Assembly: GCF_002813375.1 (NCBI RefSeq)
Contig: NZ_PHUJ01000003.1
Span: 1,178,001-1,242,000, forward strand
DNA from: Pseudonocardia alni
GTDB taxonomy: Bacteria > Actinomycetota > Actinomycetes > Mycobacteriales > Pseudonocardiaceae
DNA: 64,000 nucleotides
Reading direction: 5' to 3'
Position 1 is the stretch's first letter, and each line of letters begins with the position of its first letter. The notes beneath the pieces are model-generated. The model saw nothing but the letters and a program-made list of their open reading frames with translations, searched no databases and was not told where the DNA came from. A program made the position numbers and the translations under genes. Shown here piece by piece: positions 7,791-16,584 of the stretch.

Positions 7791-8639
7791 ATGAGCGTGC
7801 TCCCCACCGACCCGCAGGCAGCACAGCTCCCTGCGGACGACGCCACCACCTACGCGCACTGGTTCGCCTGCCTCGCCGAGCCGGTGCGGGTGCGTCTGCT
7901 GCACGCCGTCGCCACGGCCGGGAACCCGGTCCCGGTCGGCCGGCTCGCCGAGCTGGTCGGCATCAGCCAGGCGACCTGCTCGCACCACCTGCGCAAGCTG
8001 GCCGAGACCGGCTTCGTCATCCTCCGCAAGGAAGGCACCACCACACAGGTCACGGTCAATCCGAACTGCTGCACCGGCCTGCCTCACGCCGCGGACGCCG
8101 TCATGGGCCTGCTCGCCCCCGGCCCCTGCTGCCCCGACGACATCCCCGACGACGTCACCGTCCGCGCCATGACCGACGACGACTGGGGCGCGGTGCTCCG
8201 GATCTACGGCGAGGGCATCGCCACCGGCCACGCCACCTTCGAGACCGACGTGCCCGACCGCACCGACCTCGACGCCTGCTGGCTGCGCGAGCACCGCTGG
8301 GTCGCCGAGATCGACGGCCAGGTCGTGGGCTGGACCGCCGTGCGCCCCGTCTCGACCCGGCCCGTCTACAGCGGCGTCGGAGAAACCTCGATCTACGTCG
8401 CCGACGGATTCCGAGGCCGCGGCGTCGGCAGAGCACTCATCCGTCAGCAGGTCTGCGCCGCGGACGACGCCGGCCTCTGGACCCTGCAGACCTCGATCTT
8501 CCCCGAGAACCGCGTCAGCCTCGCTCTGCACCGCGCTGCCGGCTACCGCACCCTCGGCGTCCGCGAACGCATCGGACAGCACGACGGTCGTTGGCGGGAC
8601 ACCGTATTCCTCGAACGCCGCTCCGATCACCGCAGCTGA
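7791..8639 (+). CDS. ArsR-type regulator fused to GNAT acetyltransferase (ArsN/PAT-like)
   Basis: A 282-aa two-domain protein. Residues 20-90 are an ArsR winged helix (GISQATCSHHLRKLAETGFV, with Cys63 in the recognition helix). Two cysteine pairs follow, C93-C94 (NPNCCTG) and C113-C114 (GPCCPDD). Residues 121-280 are a GNAT domain of the phosphinothricin acetyltransferase/ArsN type, with ETSIYVADGFRGRGVGRALI giving the acetyl-CoA loop RGRGVG at 208-213. ArsN1 enzymes acetylate the antibiotic arsinothricin (family knowledge). The gene could couple sensing and detoxification of an organoarsenical. Specificity for arsinothricin versus phosphinothricin or another amine cannot be decided here. Confidence 0.85.
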   Translation: MSVLPTDPQAAQLPADDATTYAHWFACLAEPVRVRLLHAVATAGNPVPVGRLAELVGISQATCSHHLRKLAETGFVILRKEGTTTQVTVNPNCCTGLPHAADAVMGLLAPGPCCPDDIPDDVTVRAMTDDDWGAVLRIYGEGIATGHATFETDVPDRTDLDACWLREHRWVAEIDGQVVGWTAVRPVSTRPVYSGVGETSIYVADGFRGRGVGRALIRQQVCAADDAGLWTLQTSIFPENRVSLALHRAAGYRTLGVRERIGQHDGRWRDTVFLERRSDHRS

Positions 8640-8845
8640 CCAGCGAGATTCGCCGTCACAAGGCCGTCAGATCCACTGCGATGATCACGCGATTCATGGG
8701 AGAACGAGCACGTGGCCGACGACTCGGTGGGGAGGCGGATCGCCACCTCCCGACGCCGGCGCCCCCGACGACATGCCCGCGTTGCCGGCTCGGTCGTCGT
8801 CACCACCGACACGCGGCATCGCTCACGAGTACCGCGTTCTCGGCG

Positions 8846-9478
8846 TCACTCCCCTGCCCCGGGAACGACGACGACCGGCACCGACGCTGTCCGCAGGCAC
8901 TCCACGACCGTCGACGCGGCAGCGGTGAGAGCGACCGGGCGGGAGTTGCCGAGCACCAGCATCGCAGCCCCGGCCGAGTGCTCGGTGAGGACAGCGGCCG
9001 CTCGGCCGTGGCCGGTCAGCACCGGGACGTCGGCTCCGGCCTGGGCGGCGCGCACCGCGGCCCGGGCATCGGCCAGGGCCCGTTCGGCGGTCTCGGACCG
9101 GCCTGCAGCCCGACGCGGCGAGGTCTGAACGGGGCTGTGCCACGCCGTCACACCGACCACCGGGACGCCGGCCGCCCCGCCGTGGGCGAGAGCCCAGCGC
9201 AGCGCGGCGCGCGAGGCCGCAGACCCGTCCACACCGACGACAACGGTGTCCGGCCCGATCTCGGCCCCGGCCGAGACGTCCGGGCCACCCTCTGCGACGG
9301 ATCCGGGATCCCCGCCCGCGCGCGCGGCCTGCTCGGCGGGATCCGGCCCGGGAGCGCGCGCGTCCGGATCCGAGGCGATCCGGTCGACGGGATCGTGGGG
9401 GTGCGGGCCCGGGCCCACGCGTCCCCCAGGGCCGTCCGCGGCTTCCATGACGGACTCGTCCTTCGGGAAGTGATGCAC
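8846..9478 (-). CDS. Universal stress protein with acidic/proline-rich N-terminal extension
   Basis: Residues 77-208 form a UspA domain (VVVGVDGSAASRAALRWALA at the start; VPVVGVTAWHSP; LVLGNSRPVALTAAASTVVE near the end). The usual G-x2-G-x9-G(S/T) ATP-loop appears as GHGRAAAV…VLGNSR and is not canonical. The first 75 residues are low-complexity and probably disordered. GTG 9478 has AGGAGG 7 nt upstream. A GGGTAGGCG box precedes it. The flank 8640-8845 holds nothing recognisable. Confidence 0.85.
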   Translation of the reverse strand: MHHFPKDESVMEAADGPGGRVGPGPHPHDPVDRIASDPDARAPGPDPAEQAARAGGDPGSVAEGGPDVSAGAEIGPDTVVVGVDGSAASRAALRWALAHGGAAGVPVVGVTAWHSPVQTSPRRAAGRSETAERALADARAAVRAAQAGADVPVLTGHGRAAAVLTEHSAGAAMLVLGNSRPVALTAAASTVVECLRTASVPVVVVPGAGE

Positions 9479-9514
9479 CGAGCCTCCTGACCTGAGTTCC
9501 TCCGGACGGGCCGC

Positions 9515-9520
9515 CTACCC
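9515..9520 (-). promoter_or_regulatory. SigF/SigB-like -10 box upstream of the Usp gene
   Basis: CGGGTAGGCGGCC on the minus strand, 36 nt before the GTG. A matching -35 is not obvious. Confidence 0.5.
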
Positions 9521-9645
9521 GGGCCGGGGCACAGCATGCCTTCCCCGTCGGGTTCCGGCTGGGCCGTAGCGGGCCCGATCGGACCGCCTGCAGGGCCTAC
9601 GTGCCGGACCGGCCGCACGTCCCGGTGATTGTCCGCGGCAGGCCC

Positions 9646-9651
9646 GGGTAG
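9646..9651 (+). promoter_or_regulatory. SigF/SigB-like -10 box upstream of formate dehydrogenase
   Basis: CCCGGGTAGCCG lies 37 nt before the start. GTGATT about 15 nt upstream is a possible -35. Confidence 0.5.
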
Positions 9652-9688
9652 CCGCCGCCGGTACGCCACCCCTCGTGAGGAGGATCCC

Positions 9689-10705
9689 GTGAAGGTCGTC
9701 GCCGTCCTCTATCCGGACGACCACCCCGAGCACCACCCCCATGTCGTCGCGAGTGCAGCCCGCGGACTCGACCTCGCCGACCGCCTCTCCGCGGCCGGGC
9801 ACGAGCTGGTGACCACCAGCGACACCGGTGAGCAGCTGGACCGCGAGCTCGCCGACGCCGAGGTGCTGATCACCACCCCGTTCTGGCCGGTCTATCTCGA
9901 CGACGACCGCATGGCGAAGGCGCACCACCTCTCGCTCGTCATCACCGCGGGCATCGGCTCCGACCACGTCGACGCCGACGCGGCCACCGCCCGCGGCATC
10001 AGCGTCACCGAGGTGACCGGCTCCAACGTCGTCAGCGTGGCCGAGCACAACGTGCTGCAGATCCTCGCGCTCGTACGCAACTTCGTGCCCGCCCACCGTC
10101 AGGTCGCCGAGGGCCGTTGGGACGTCGCCGACGCCGCACAGGAGGCGCACGACCTGGAGGGCAAGACCGTCGGCATCCTCGGGCTCGGCGCGATCGGCGC
10201 CCGGACGGCGTTACGGCTCAAGGCATTCGACGTGACGATCCTCTACTACGCGCGGCACCGGCGGAGCCCGGCCGAGGAGGCGACCCTCGGAGTCCGGTAC
10301 GCCCGGCTCGACGAGCTGGTGCGCACCTCCGACGTCGTCTGCGCCGCCACCCCGCTGACATCCGACACCGGTGCGCTGTTCGACGCCGAGCGGCTCGCGA
10401 CGATGAAGCCCGGCTCGTGGCTGGTCAACACCGCCCGCGGGGCCATCGCCGACGCCGACGCCGTCCGCGAGGCCTGCGAGTCCGGACAGCTGGGGGGCTA
10501 CGCCGGCGACACCTGGTACCCCCAGCCCGCGCCGGCCGACCACCCCTGGCGGGCCATGCCGCGCCACGCCCTGACCATCCACTACTCCGGCATGACGGTG
10601 GAGGCGCAGGCCCGCATCGCGGACGGGGTGCGGGAGATCCTCGACGCGCACCTGGCCGGGGAGCCCCTGCCCGACGACTACGTCGTCGCCGCACCGCAGA
10701 AGTGA
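9689..10705 (+). CDS. fdh: NAD(P)-dependent formate dehydrogenase (D-hydroxyacid dehydrogenase fold)
   Basis: A 338-aa soluble enzyme oxidising formate to CO2. All catalytic residues of the family can be aligned: Asn113 (GSNVVSVAEH), Arg250 (VNTARG), Asp274 and Gln279 (GDTWYPQPAPADHPW) and His298 (TIHYSGMT). The cofactor loop is GLGAIG (165-170). The residue that normally selects NAD (Asp of DRHR in the Pseudomonas enzyme) is Ala188 in YYARHRR, which leaves arginines to face a 2'-phosphate; NADP use is therefore plausible. The N-terminus is shorter than in 400-aa FDHs. GTG 9689 has GAGGAGG upstream. Confidence 0.87.
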   Translation: MKVVAVLYPDDHPEHHPHVVASAARGLDLADRLSAAGHELVTTSDTGEQLDRELADAEVLITTPFWPVYLDDDRMAKAHHLSLVITAGIGSDHVDADAATARGISVTEVTGSNVVSVAEHNVLQILALVRNFVPAHRQVAEGRWDVADAAQEAHDLEGKTVGILGLGAIGARTALRLKAFDVTILYYARHRRSPAEEATLGVRYARLDELVRTSDVVCAATPLTSDTGALFDAERLATMKPGSWLVNTARGAIADADAVREACESGQLGGYAGDTWYPQPAPADHPWRAMPRHALTIHYSGMTVEAQARIADGVREILDAHLAGEPLPDDYVVAAPQK

Positions 10706-10787
10706 ACTCGCCCGGCACCCCTTCACACCACGGATAGGGCACCGGGCGCGTCGAGGAACGAGTCGGGGCCGCGAGCCGCGCGTGGTC

Positions 10788-11636
10788 TCACGCCGGGTCG
10801 ACGGTCCCGGCTGCTCGTTCAGCGGCGTAGCCGGCCTCGGCATCGGTGATCACCCAGTTCGCGACATCGGCGAGCTTGAGGTTCGTGCTCTGCGAGGACT
10901 CGATCAGCATCGTGAACGCCTCGCCGTCGGAGATGCGGAAACGTTCCATCAACACGCCCTTGGCCCTCCCGATGGCTTCACGGTTGATCAGTGCACGTGT
11001 CAGCTCGGTCGCCCGCCGCGCCCCGGCGAGCGCGACCGCGGCCTGGTCGGCGAACAGCGCCCCGAGCAACCGCTCGTGCTCGGTGAAGCCGTCCGGCTCA
11101 CGGCCCCACAGGTTGAGCGCGCCCGCTGAGCGACCGGCGGACAGGTGGAAGGACAGAACCGCGGCGAAGCCCGCCCTGCGGACGTGCGGTACCAGCCGCG
11201 GCCACGGGACGACGCCCCCGCCCAGGTCGGGTACGTCGGTGACACCGTCGCCGACGCTGCGCAGGGCGTCGATGCAGGGCCCTTCACCCAGTGCCGCCTG
11301 CAACTCGTCGACACCGGCCACCCGATCGTCGGAGGGGGCGTGTGTGGTGATGGCTCCGTGGCGGTCGATCATCGTCACGCTCGCGCCCGCGGCCGACGGA
11401 ATCATGTCCAGGGCGCTCGCGACGACGGTATGCAGCATCGCCGTGCTGTGCGGCGAGTCGACCCGGGTGTCGACGAGCCGACGAGCGGACGTGGCCAACG
11501 CCGTCCGCAGTGACTCACCGAGCTCCGCCACCGTTGGTGCATCGCTCGGGTGCGCGGTGGGCTTCCTGCCCGATCGACCGACATCGAGGTCGGGGACCTG
11601 CTCGGCCGCGGAGGTGGGTGCGTCGTAGGAGTTCAT
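10788..11636 (-). CDS. GAF-ANTAR domain response regulator
   Basis: A 282-aa protein. A GAF sensor covers residues about 55-195 (ALGEGPCIDALRSVGDGVTD, FSFHLSA-like core, GALNLWGREPDGFTEHE). An ANTAR RNA-binding domain follows at about 205-265 (AIGRAKGVLMERFRISDGEA, NLKLADVANWV). ANTAR proteins bind paired hairpins in nascent RNA to prevent termination (family knowledge). It lies between the formate dehydrogenase and the sigma factor, transcribed away from both. The ligand is unknown. Confidence 0.9.
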   Translation of the reverse strand: MNSYDAPTSAAEQVPDLDVGRSGRKPTAHPSDAPTVAELGESLRTALATSARRLVDTRVDSPHSTAMLHTVVASALDMIPSAAGASVTMIDRHGAITTHAPSDDRVAGVDELQAALGEGPCIDALRSVGDGVTDVPDLGGGVVPWPRLVPHVRRAGFAAVLSFHLSAGRSAGALNLWGREPDGFTEHERLLGALFADQAAVALAGARRATELTRALINREAIGRAKGVLMERFRISDGEAFTMLIESSQSTNLKLADVANWVITDAEAGYAAERAAGTVDPA

Positions 11637-12110
11637 CCGGTCGCCCTCACTCCTGTCAGATGTTCGCCGCCGGCACGGCGTGTCGTGGGGCCTGGTGCTG
11701 AGCGGTCGATCGTGGCACTGATCAGGTAGAGCGACGGTAGCGGCGACGCGATGATGTGCACAGCGGCACCGAGCCGGACGGAGCTGTCGCCCGGGCCGCG
11801 GTCACCTCTCGCGAATCGTCAGGAGCGAGATCGACCGTCGAGGTCCGGTCGACGCAGCCGCCGCGTGTCGCCGGCACCGAGGGCCACGGCGGGCGGCTGT
11901 GATCGCACCGGCGACAGTGGAGCGACCCGCCCGGCGCGCGGGCCGGGAGAGCGCTCATCATGCAGACCGGTGGGGCAGGCCCGTGCGGTGAGCGGTCTTG
12001 CGGTGCTCCGGTCCTCTTCGTACGTTCAGAGTCCGGGTCATCTCGATCGCGACCCGGCACCGTTGAACACCGCAGCGGAGACGACACCCGTACCGACATC
12101 GGGAGCCTCC
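11637..12110. other. Gap between ANTAR gene and sigma factor gene, no gene seen
   Basis: This 474-bp stretch contains an open frame joined to the sigma factor gene, but its residues are Arg/Ser/Pro-rich and resemble no protein family. It probably carries the two divergent promoters. No GGGTAG box was found in either direction here. Confidence 0.4.
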
Positions 12111-12929
12111 ATGCGGACATCCGTGCTCGTCCCGGCCCAGCGGCAGTCCACCGTCACTCGACGGTCCCGCCGCAACGGCCCTCACGGCTACGACGACCTC
12201 GCCCCCGAGCTGCAGCGCCTGGCCGCCATGGCGCCGGACGATCCGGACCGCGGGCCGCTGCGCGACCGCATCATCTGCGAGTTCCTGCCCCTGGCCCGCA
12301 ACATGTCCCGCCGCTACGTCACCGGCTCGCACGCCGCGGACGACGTCGAGCAGGCGGCCACCCTCGGGCTGATCAAGGCTGTCGACCGGTACGACCCGGG
12401 CGCCGCGACCGGCGGCCCGCTCGGCTACCTCGTGCCGACCATCCGCGGTGAGCTGATGCGGTACCTGCGCGACCACAGCTGGGCGGTCCGCGTCCCGCGC
12501 GACCTCAAGGAGCTCAGCGTCGGGCTGAACCGGGCGGCACTGGCGCTGACCCAGCGGCTCGGCCGCGCCCCGAAGCCGAGCGAGCTGGCCGAGGAGCTGG
12601 ACGTCGACGTCGCCCGTGTCGTCGACGCGCTCGGCGCCATGGAGACCCACCACGCCCTGTCGCTCGACGCCCCCGGCCCGGACGGCGAGCCGACGCTCGG
12701 GCAGCGCCTCGGCGACGAGGACCCCGAACTGGAGTACGCATCCCTGCGCGGCGAGCTCCGCGCCCGGATCGACGAGCTGCCCGCCCGGGAGCGGCGCATC
12801 CTGCTGCTGCGCTTCTACGGCGACAAGACCCAGACCGAGATCGCCGCAGAGATCGGTGTCTCCCAGATGCATGTGTCCCGGCTGCTGAGCCGGATCGTGG
12901 CCCGGCTGCGGGAGGAACTGGACGGCTGA
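12111..12929 (+). CDS. sigF: RNA polymerase sigma factor, SigB/SigF/SigG family
   Basis: A 272-aa group-3 sigma factor. Region 2 has IICEFLPLARNMSRRYV and DDVEQAATLGLIKAVDRYDP. Region 3 has VPRDLKELSVGLNRAAL. Region 4 has the HTH TQTEIAAEIGVSQMHVSRLL at the C-terminus. ATG 12111 has GGGAG 6 nt upstream. This family reads promoters with GGGTA-type -10 boxes (mycobacterial SigF, Streptomyces SigB), matching the boxes seen through the island. STAS and RsbW-like proteins at 38.4-39.3 kb could be its regulators. Which lettered sigma it is cannot be fixed. Confidence 0.88.
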   Translation: MRTSVLVPAQRQSTVTRRSRRNGPHGYDDLAPELQRLAAMAPDDPDRGPLRDRIICEFLPLARNMSRRYVTGSHAADDVEQAATLGLIKAVDRYDPGAATGGPLGYLVPTIRGELMRYLRDHSWAVRVPRDLKELSVGLNRAALALTQRLGRAPKPSELAEELDVDVARVVDALGAMETHHALSLDAPGPDGEPTLGQRLGDEDPELEYASLRGELRARIDELPARERRILLLRFYGDKTQTEIAAEIGVSQMHVSRLLSRIVARLREELDG

Positions 12930-12959
12930 CCGGGCCGCCACCCGCGACACGAGGAGGAC

Positions 12960-12981
12960 GGGCCCCGCGGTGCGGGCCCGC
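12960..12981. terminator. Hairpin between convergent genes
   Basis: GGGCCCCGC and GCGGGCCC flank a 3-nt loop between the sigma factor stop and the convergent glycosyltransferase pseudogene. There is no T-run, as is usual at such GC content. Confidence 0.45.
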
Positions 12982-13002
12982 CCCTCCCTCCGCTGCGGCG
13001 GG

Positions 13003-13840
13003 TCAGCCGGCGACGGCCGAGCGTGCCCGAGCCCGGTCGAGTGCCTGGTCCATCGCCTCCACGCCGTGCGCGCGCCGGTAGGCCGCCTCGACGCGGTTGC
13101 GACCGGCCAGACCGAGCGCCTGGTAGCGGGAACGCCCCTTGAGCGCCGTCCGCAACCCACGGGCCAGTGCGGCCGCGTCCCGCGGGGCGACGACGAGCCC
13201 GGACACCTGGTCGACGACGAGATCGGTGTGCGCACTCACCTGCGCGCTCACCACCGCGCACCCACAGGCCATCCCCTCCAGAGCGCCGAACCCGGTCGTC
13301 CAGTACGGCTCCGGGCAGACGACGACATCGGCCGGGCACGATCTGCAGTCGATCCGGTTCGACGCCGGCGGCGAACAGCCGCCGGCGGTCCTCGACGCTG
13401 GTCACCAGCACCCGGTCGACGTCGCGCAGCACGGCCCGCTCCACCGCCCCACGCCCACCGCCGGCTTCCATTGCCGCGCCGTGCACGAGCTGGGCGACCG
13501 GGACGCCGGGTGCGGCCGAGCGGGCGGCGAGCACTGCCGTCCAGTGGTAAGCGTGGACGACGTCCGGCCGGCCGCCGCGCCACAGCCGGCGCAGCGCCGC
13601 GGTCAACGCCTCCACGACACGGTCTGGCGGGGCGCCGGCCATTCCTGCGACACGGTGGACGACCGGGCCACCGCCCGGGGGGTCGATGGACGGGTCACCC
13701 GGGGCCACGGCGTCCACGTGGTGTCCACCCGCGGCGAGCGTGTCGACCACTTCGCTCAGGTGCCGGGCCCGGCCGCTCCAGTCGGGGCGATCGGGGGTGG
13801 TCCACGGGTCGAGTGAACCGGACACGACGGTGATGTGCAC
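13003..13840 (-). pseudogene. GT4 glycosyltransferase, internally deleted and frameshifted
   Basis: The frame from GTG 13840 encodes a GT4 N-terminal half (MHITVVSGSLDPW…, VVHAYHWTAVLAARS, VLVTSVEDRRRLFAAGV, DRLQIVPG) up to about 13335. It then runs into another frame. The C-terminal part continues in a different frame as PEPYWTTGFGALEGMACGCA, QVSAHTDLVVDQVSGLVV to the stop at 13003. The stretch that normally joins IVPxG to the PExxGFGxxxxEAMA motif is missing, so an internal deletion of over 100 codons with loss of phase is the simplest reading. Confidence 0.78.
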
Positions 13841-14182
13841 GCTGACCTCCAGGTGCGCGGCGGACCGCGGAGCCCGCGCAGCAGGGTTTTACGCGTGCGG
13901 GTGCGCGGCGTGTACCCGCACGACGCCGGTTCATTGCCCGTGCCGTGCCGAGACGCTCCGCAGCGTCCCGTCGGCCGGGGGCCCGTCACCTCCGGCCCGT
14001 AGTGGTGCACGACCTCGACGTCTCGCGCGGATGCGGGCGACGACGTCATGTGCCATCGGCGGCAGGGCGGCCATCTCGCCGCAGTGCAGTCCACGAACGC
14101 GTATCCGGCGGTCCTGCCGTGTGACGCGGCCGGGGGCGGGTAGCTGTGGTCGGTCACACACCCGAGAAGCCGAGGAATCACC
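13841..14182. other. Intergenic gap with no gene seen
   Basis: No protein-like frame supports a gene here. The only signal noticed is the GGGTAG box at 14138. Confidence 0.4.
14138..14143 (+). promoter_or_regulatory. SigF/SigB-like -10 box upstream of the 90-aa gene
   Basis: GGGCGGGTAGCTG lies 39 nt before the GTG. GAGGAAT just before the start serves as a ribosome site. Confidence 0.45.
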
Positions 14183-14455
14183 GTGGATCCCCTGCACACC
14201 GGCGAACGACTCGCTCCGTTCGTCGCCTGGCTCGCGACCCGGATCGACGACGAGTCGACCCGCCGTACCTACCGGCAGATCGCCGAGCACTTCCTGCAGT
14301 TCTGCGCCGCCGACCGCGGCGAGCCCGACACCCGCCGGCAGCGCTTCGTCCACGCTCACCGCGACCGGGTACCGCCCGTGACGACGCGTGCGGCGCTGGA
14401 ACGGCTCGCCGAGCACGACGCGGTCGTACGGCGCACGCTGCCCGTCGACTCCTGA
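14183..14455 (+). CDS. Small protein resembling a lone integrase core-binding (SAM-like) domain
   Basis: A 90-aa protein. APFVAWLATRIDDESTRRTY and RQIAEHFLQFCAADRGEPDT follow the helix pattern of the N-terminal core-binding domain of tyrosine recombinases, but there is no catalytic domain downstream. It could be a remnant or a free-standing DNA-binding module. The GTG start is preceded by CCGAGGAATCACC. Function unknown. Confidence 0.55.
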   Translation: MDPLHTGERLAPFVAWLATRIDDESTRRTYRQIAEHFLQFCAADRGEPDTRRQRFVHAHRDRVPPVTTRAALERLAEHDAVVRRTLPVDS

Positions 14456-14727
14456 ACCGCGCGCCGATGCACCCGGGCGACGCGTCCGGCGACCCGGTCC
14501 CGCCCGTAGCCTTCGACGGCGCGGGCCGGCCGGCCGCGCCCATCCCGGCCCGGCGCGACCGAGTGCCAGGGCCAGCTCCCGGACGTGGACCTTCTGTCCG
14601 CCGGCATCCGGTCCGCCGGGGTCGACGAAGGGGCTGGCCTGTTCGGAGATCGCGATACACACGCTGCGGCGTATCCACGCACCGGCCCGGCCCGGCCCGG
14701 CCCCCGGGGCATGCTCGGCGTGACCGC

Positions 14728-14733
14728 GGGTAT
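14728..14733 (+). promoter_or_regulatory. GGGTAT -10 box just ahead of the P450 start
   Basis: CGCGGGTATCGG ends 10 nt before ATG 14744. Transcription would begin at or next to the start codon (leaderless). Confidence 0.45.
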
Positions 14734-14743
14734 CGGACCGGGC

Positions 14744-16156
14744 ATGGCCACTCCCTCGAACGACGCCGTGACCTCGGACCCGCCCCGCACCTCGTCGGAG
14801 CCGGCGGCGACGAGCGGCCCGGGTCCGCTGCCCGTCCTGTCCCCCGCCGACACCGCGCGGCTGCTCGGCACCGCGTTGGGCCCGATCATCGCTCAGGGCG
14901 TCATCGCCCGGCGACCGCGCGTGGTGGCGCTGGCAGGGCGGCTCGGGACCGACGATGCAGCCGTGCGGCTGCTGCAGCAGCTGCGCGCCCGCTACGGCGA
15001 CGGCCCGGTCCGGGTTCCGCTGCCCGGACGCCCGTTCGCGCTGGTCCTCGACGGCGACGGCGTCCGGCGGGTGTTGACCGAGGGCCCCGAGCCGTTCGCC
15101 CCGGCCTCCTGGGAGAAGCGCGGCGCACTCGGCCACTTCCAGCCGCACGGCGTGCTCGTCTCGCACGGCGACGCCCGCGCCGAGCGACGCCGCTTCACCG
15201 AGACCGTCCTCGACACCGGGACGCCGCTGCACACCGACGCCGCACACATCGCCGCCGTCGCCCGGGCCGAGACCGGCGCCCTGCGCGACATCGCCGCCCG
15301 CACCGGTGTGCTGAGCTGGGACGACTTCGTGCGGTCGTGGTGGCGCACCGTGCGTCGCATCGTGCTGGGCCCGCAGGCCCGCGACGACCACGACCTCACC
15401 GACACCCTCACCCGGCTGCGCGGGCGCGGTAACTGGTCCTTCCTCGCCCCCCGCCACGACCACCTGCGCGAACGCTTCGCCGCCGGAGTGCGGCGGCACC
15501 TGGATCGGGCCGCCCCGGGCAGCCTCGCCGCCCGGATCGCCGCCCAGGACCCGGGGACGGGGATCACGCCGGAGGACCAGGTCGGGCACTGGCTGTTCGC
15601 CTGGGACCCCGGCGCCGCGGTGACCTTCCGGGCGCTCGCGCTGCTCGCCACCCACCCGCAGGTGCGCGGACGGGCCCGCGCCGAGATCGCCGAGGGGGCT
15701 CAGGACGGGCCTCCCGAACTGCCGGTGCTGCGTGCCGCGGTGCTGGAGTCGACGCGGCTGTGGCCGACCACGCCGCTGCTGTTGCGCGAGTCCACACGCG
15801 CTACGCGGTGGCCGGGCGGCGACCTCGCGGCGGGCACCTCGGTGCTGGTTCCGGCGTGGTTCCTGCATCGCGACGACACCCGCCGCTCCGATGCCGACAC
15901 CCTCGACGTCGACCAGTGGCTCGACGGTTCCGCCACCGACGACTGGATGCTCACCCCGTTCAGCGGTGGGCACGGAATCTGCCCGGCCCGTGAGCTGGTG
16001 CTCTTCGTGGCCTCCACGGTGCTGGCGGCGCTCCTCGACGGGCACCACACGGTACTGCTGCCGCCGGAGTCGTTCGACCCGTCCGCGCCGCTGCCGCGCG
16101 GTCTCAACCCCTACGCCATGCGGTTCGGTGTCTCCCGCGCGGCGACCACGCCGTGA
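14744..16156 (+). CDS. Cytochrome P450
   Basis: A 470-aa heme monooxygenase. The heme loop [12 protein letters not shown] has the cysteine ligand at residue 413, and the K-helix ExxR is ESTRLWP. The I-helix reads [11 protein letters not shown] instead of the usual AGxDT, so the acid/alcohol proton-relay pair is absent; some actinobacterial P450s share this AFD-type I-helix. ATG 14744 is preferred over ATG 14711 because of the GGGTAT box 10 nt upstream. The substrate is unknown. It abuts gene debris on its 3' side. Confidence 0.88.
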   Translation: MATPSNDAVTSDPPRTSSEPAATSGPGPLPVLSPADTARLLGTALGPIIAQGVIARRPRVVALAGRLGTDDAAVRLLQQLRARYGDGPVRVPLPGRPFALVLDGDGVRRVLTEGPEPFAPASWEKRGALGHFQPHGVLVSHGDARAERRRFTETVLDTGTPLHTDAAHIAAVARAETGALRDIAARTGVLSWDDFVRSWWRTVRRIVLGPQARDDHDLTDTLTRLRGRGNWSFLAPRHDHLRERFAAGVRRHLDRAAPGSLAARIAAQDPGTGITPEDQVGHWLFAWDPGAAVTFRALALLATHPQVRGRARAEIAEGAQDGPPELPVLRAAVLESTRLWPTTPLLLRESTRATRWPGGDLAAGTSVLVPAWFLHRDDTRRSDADTLDVDQWLDGSATDDWMLTPFSGGHGICPARELVLFVASTVLAALLDGHHTVLLPPESFDPSAPLPRGLNPYAMRFGVSRAATTP

Positions 16157-16400
16157 GCCGGGTCCTGCTGTGGCGCGTCCACGGGTCGTGGACGCGCTCG
16201 TCCATCGCACGACTACCTGCTGGCGCTGCTGTCCGATGGCGGGCCGTGGGGGCGCGGGCGCTGCGGGCGGTCCTGGCCGGACCGGGTCCGCGAGCTGGAT
16301 CTCGACGAGCTCGCCGGGGCCGCCTTCGACGTCGTGCTGCAGCGGCCCGACGAGGCCGGGCTGGTCAGCCGCTGGACGGACCCGCGGGCCGGGCGAGCGT
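16153..16400 (+). pseudogene. Glycosyltransferase N-terminal fragment
   Basis: [11 protein letters not shown] starts in one frame. After a slip, [40 protein letters not shown] and AGLVSRWTD continue in another frame. This is the N-terminus of an actinobacterial glycosyltransferase (MRVLLWHVHGSWTT type). It breaks off around 16400 where unrelated sequence begins. Confidence 0.6.
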
Positions 16401-16439
16401 GACCTCACCGCAGCCGTCAGCCGCGCGACCGGGCCGCCT

Positions 16440-16582
16440 GCGGGGGCCGACCTCGGCGGGCGCGCTCACCCCGTCGGACTCGCCGCGCTGGTGGCAGCGG
16501 CGAGCCGGCTGGTGTGCGGTGACACGGGTCCCGCGCACCTCGCGACGGCCTACCGGACGCCGTCGGTCTTGCTGTTCGGCCA
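16440..16582 (+). pseudogene. GT9/heptosyltransferase-like C-terminal fragment
   Basis: [20 protein letters not shown] followed by [20 protein letters not shown] is the donor-binding signature of GT9 enzymes (CGDTGxxHLA). Nothing of the rest of the gene is present. It is spliced between two other fragments. Confidence 0.65.
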
Positions 16583-16584
16583 CT

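Noticed and set aside
13931..16408. Long minus-strand frame of 825 codons over the P450 region
   Set aside because: It mirrors the plus-strand P450 and has no domain-like sequence; long antisense frames are expected at this GC content.
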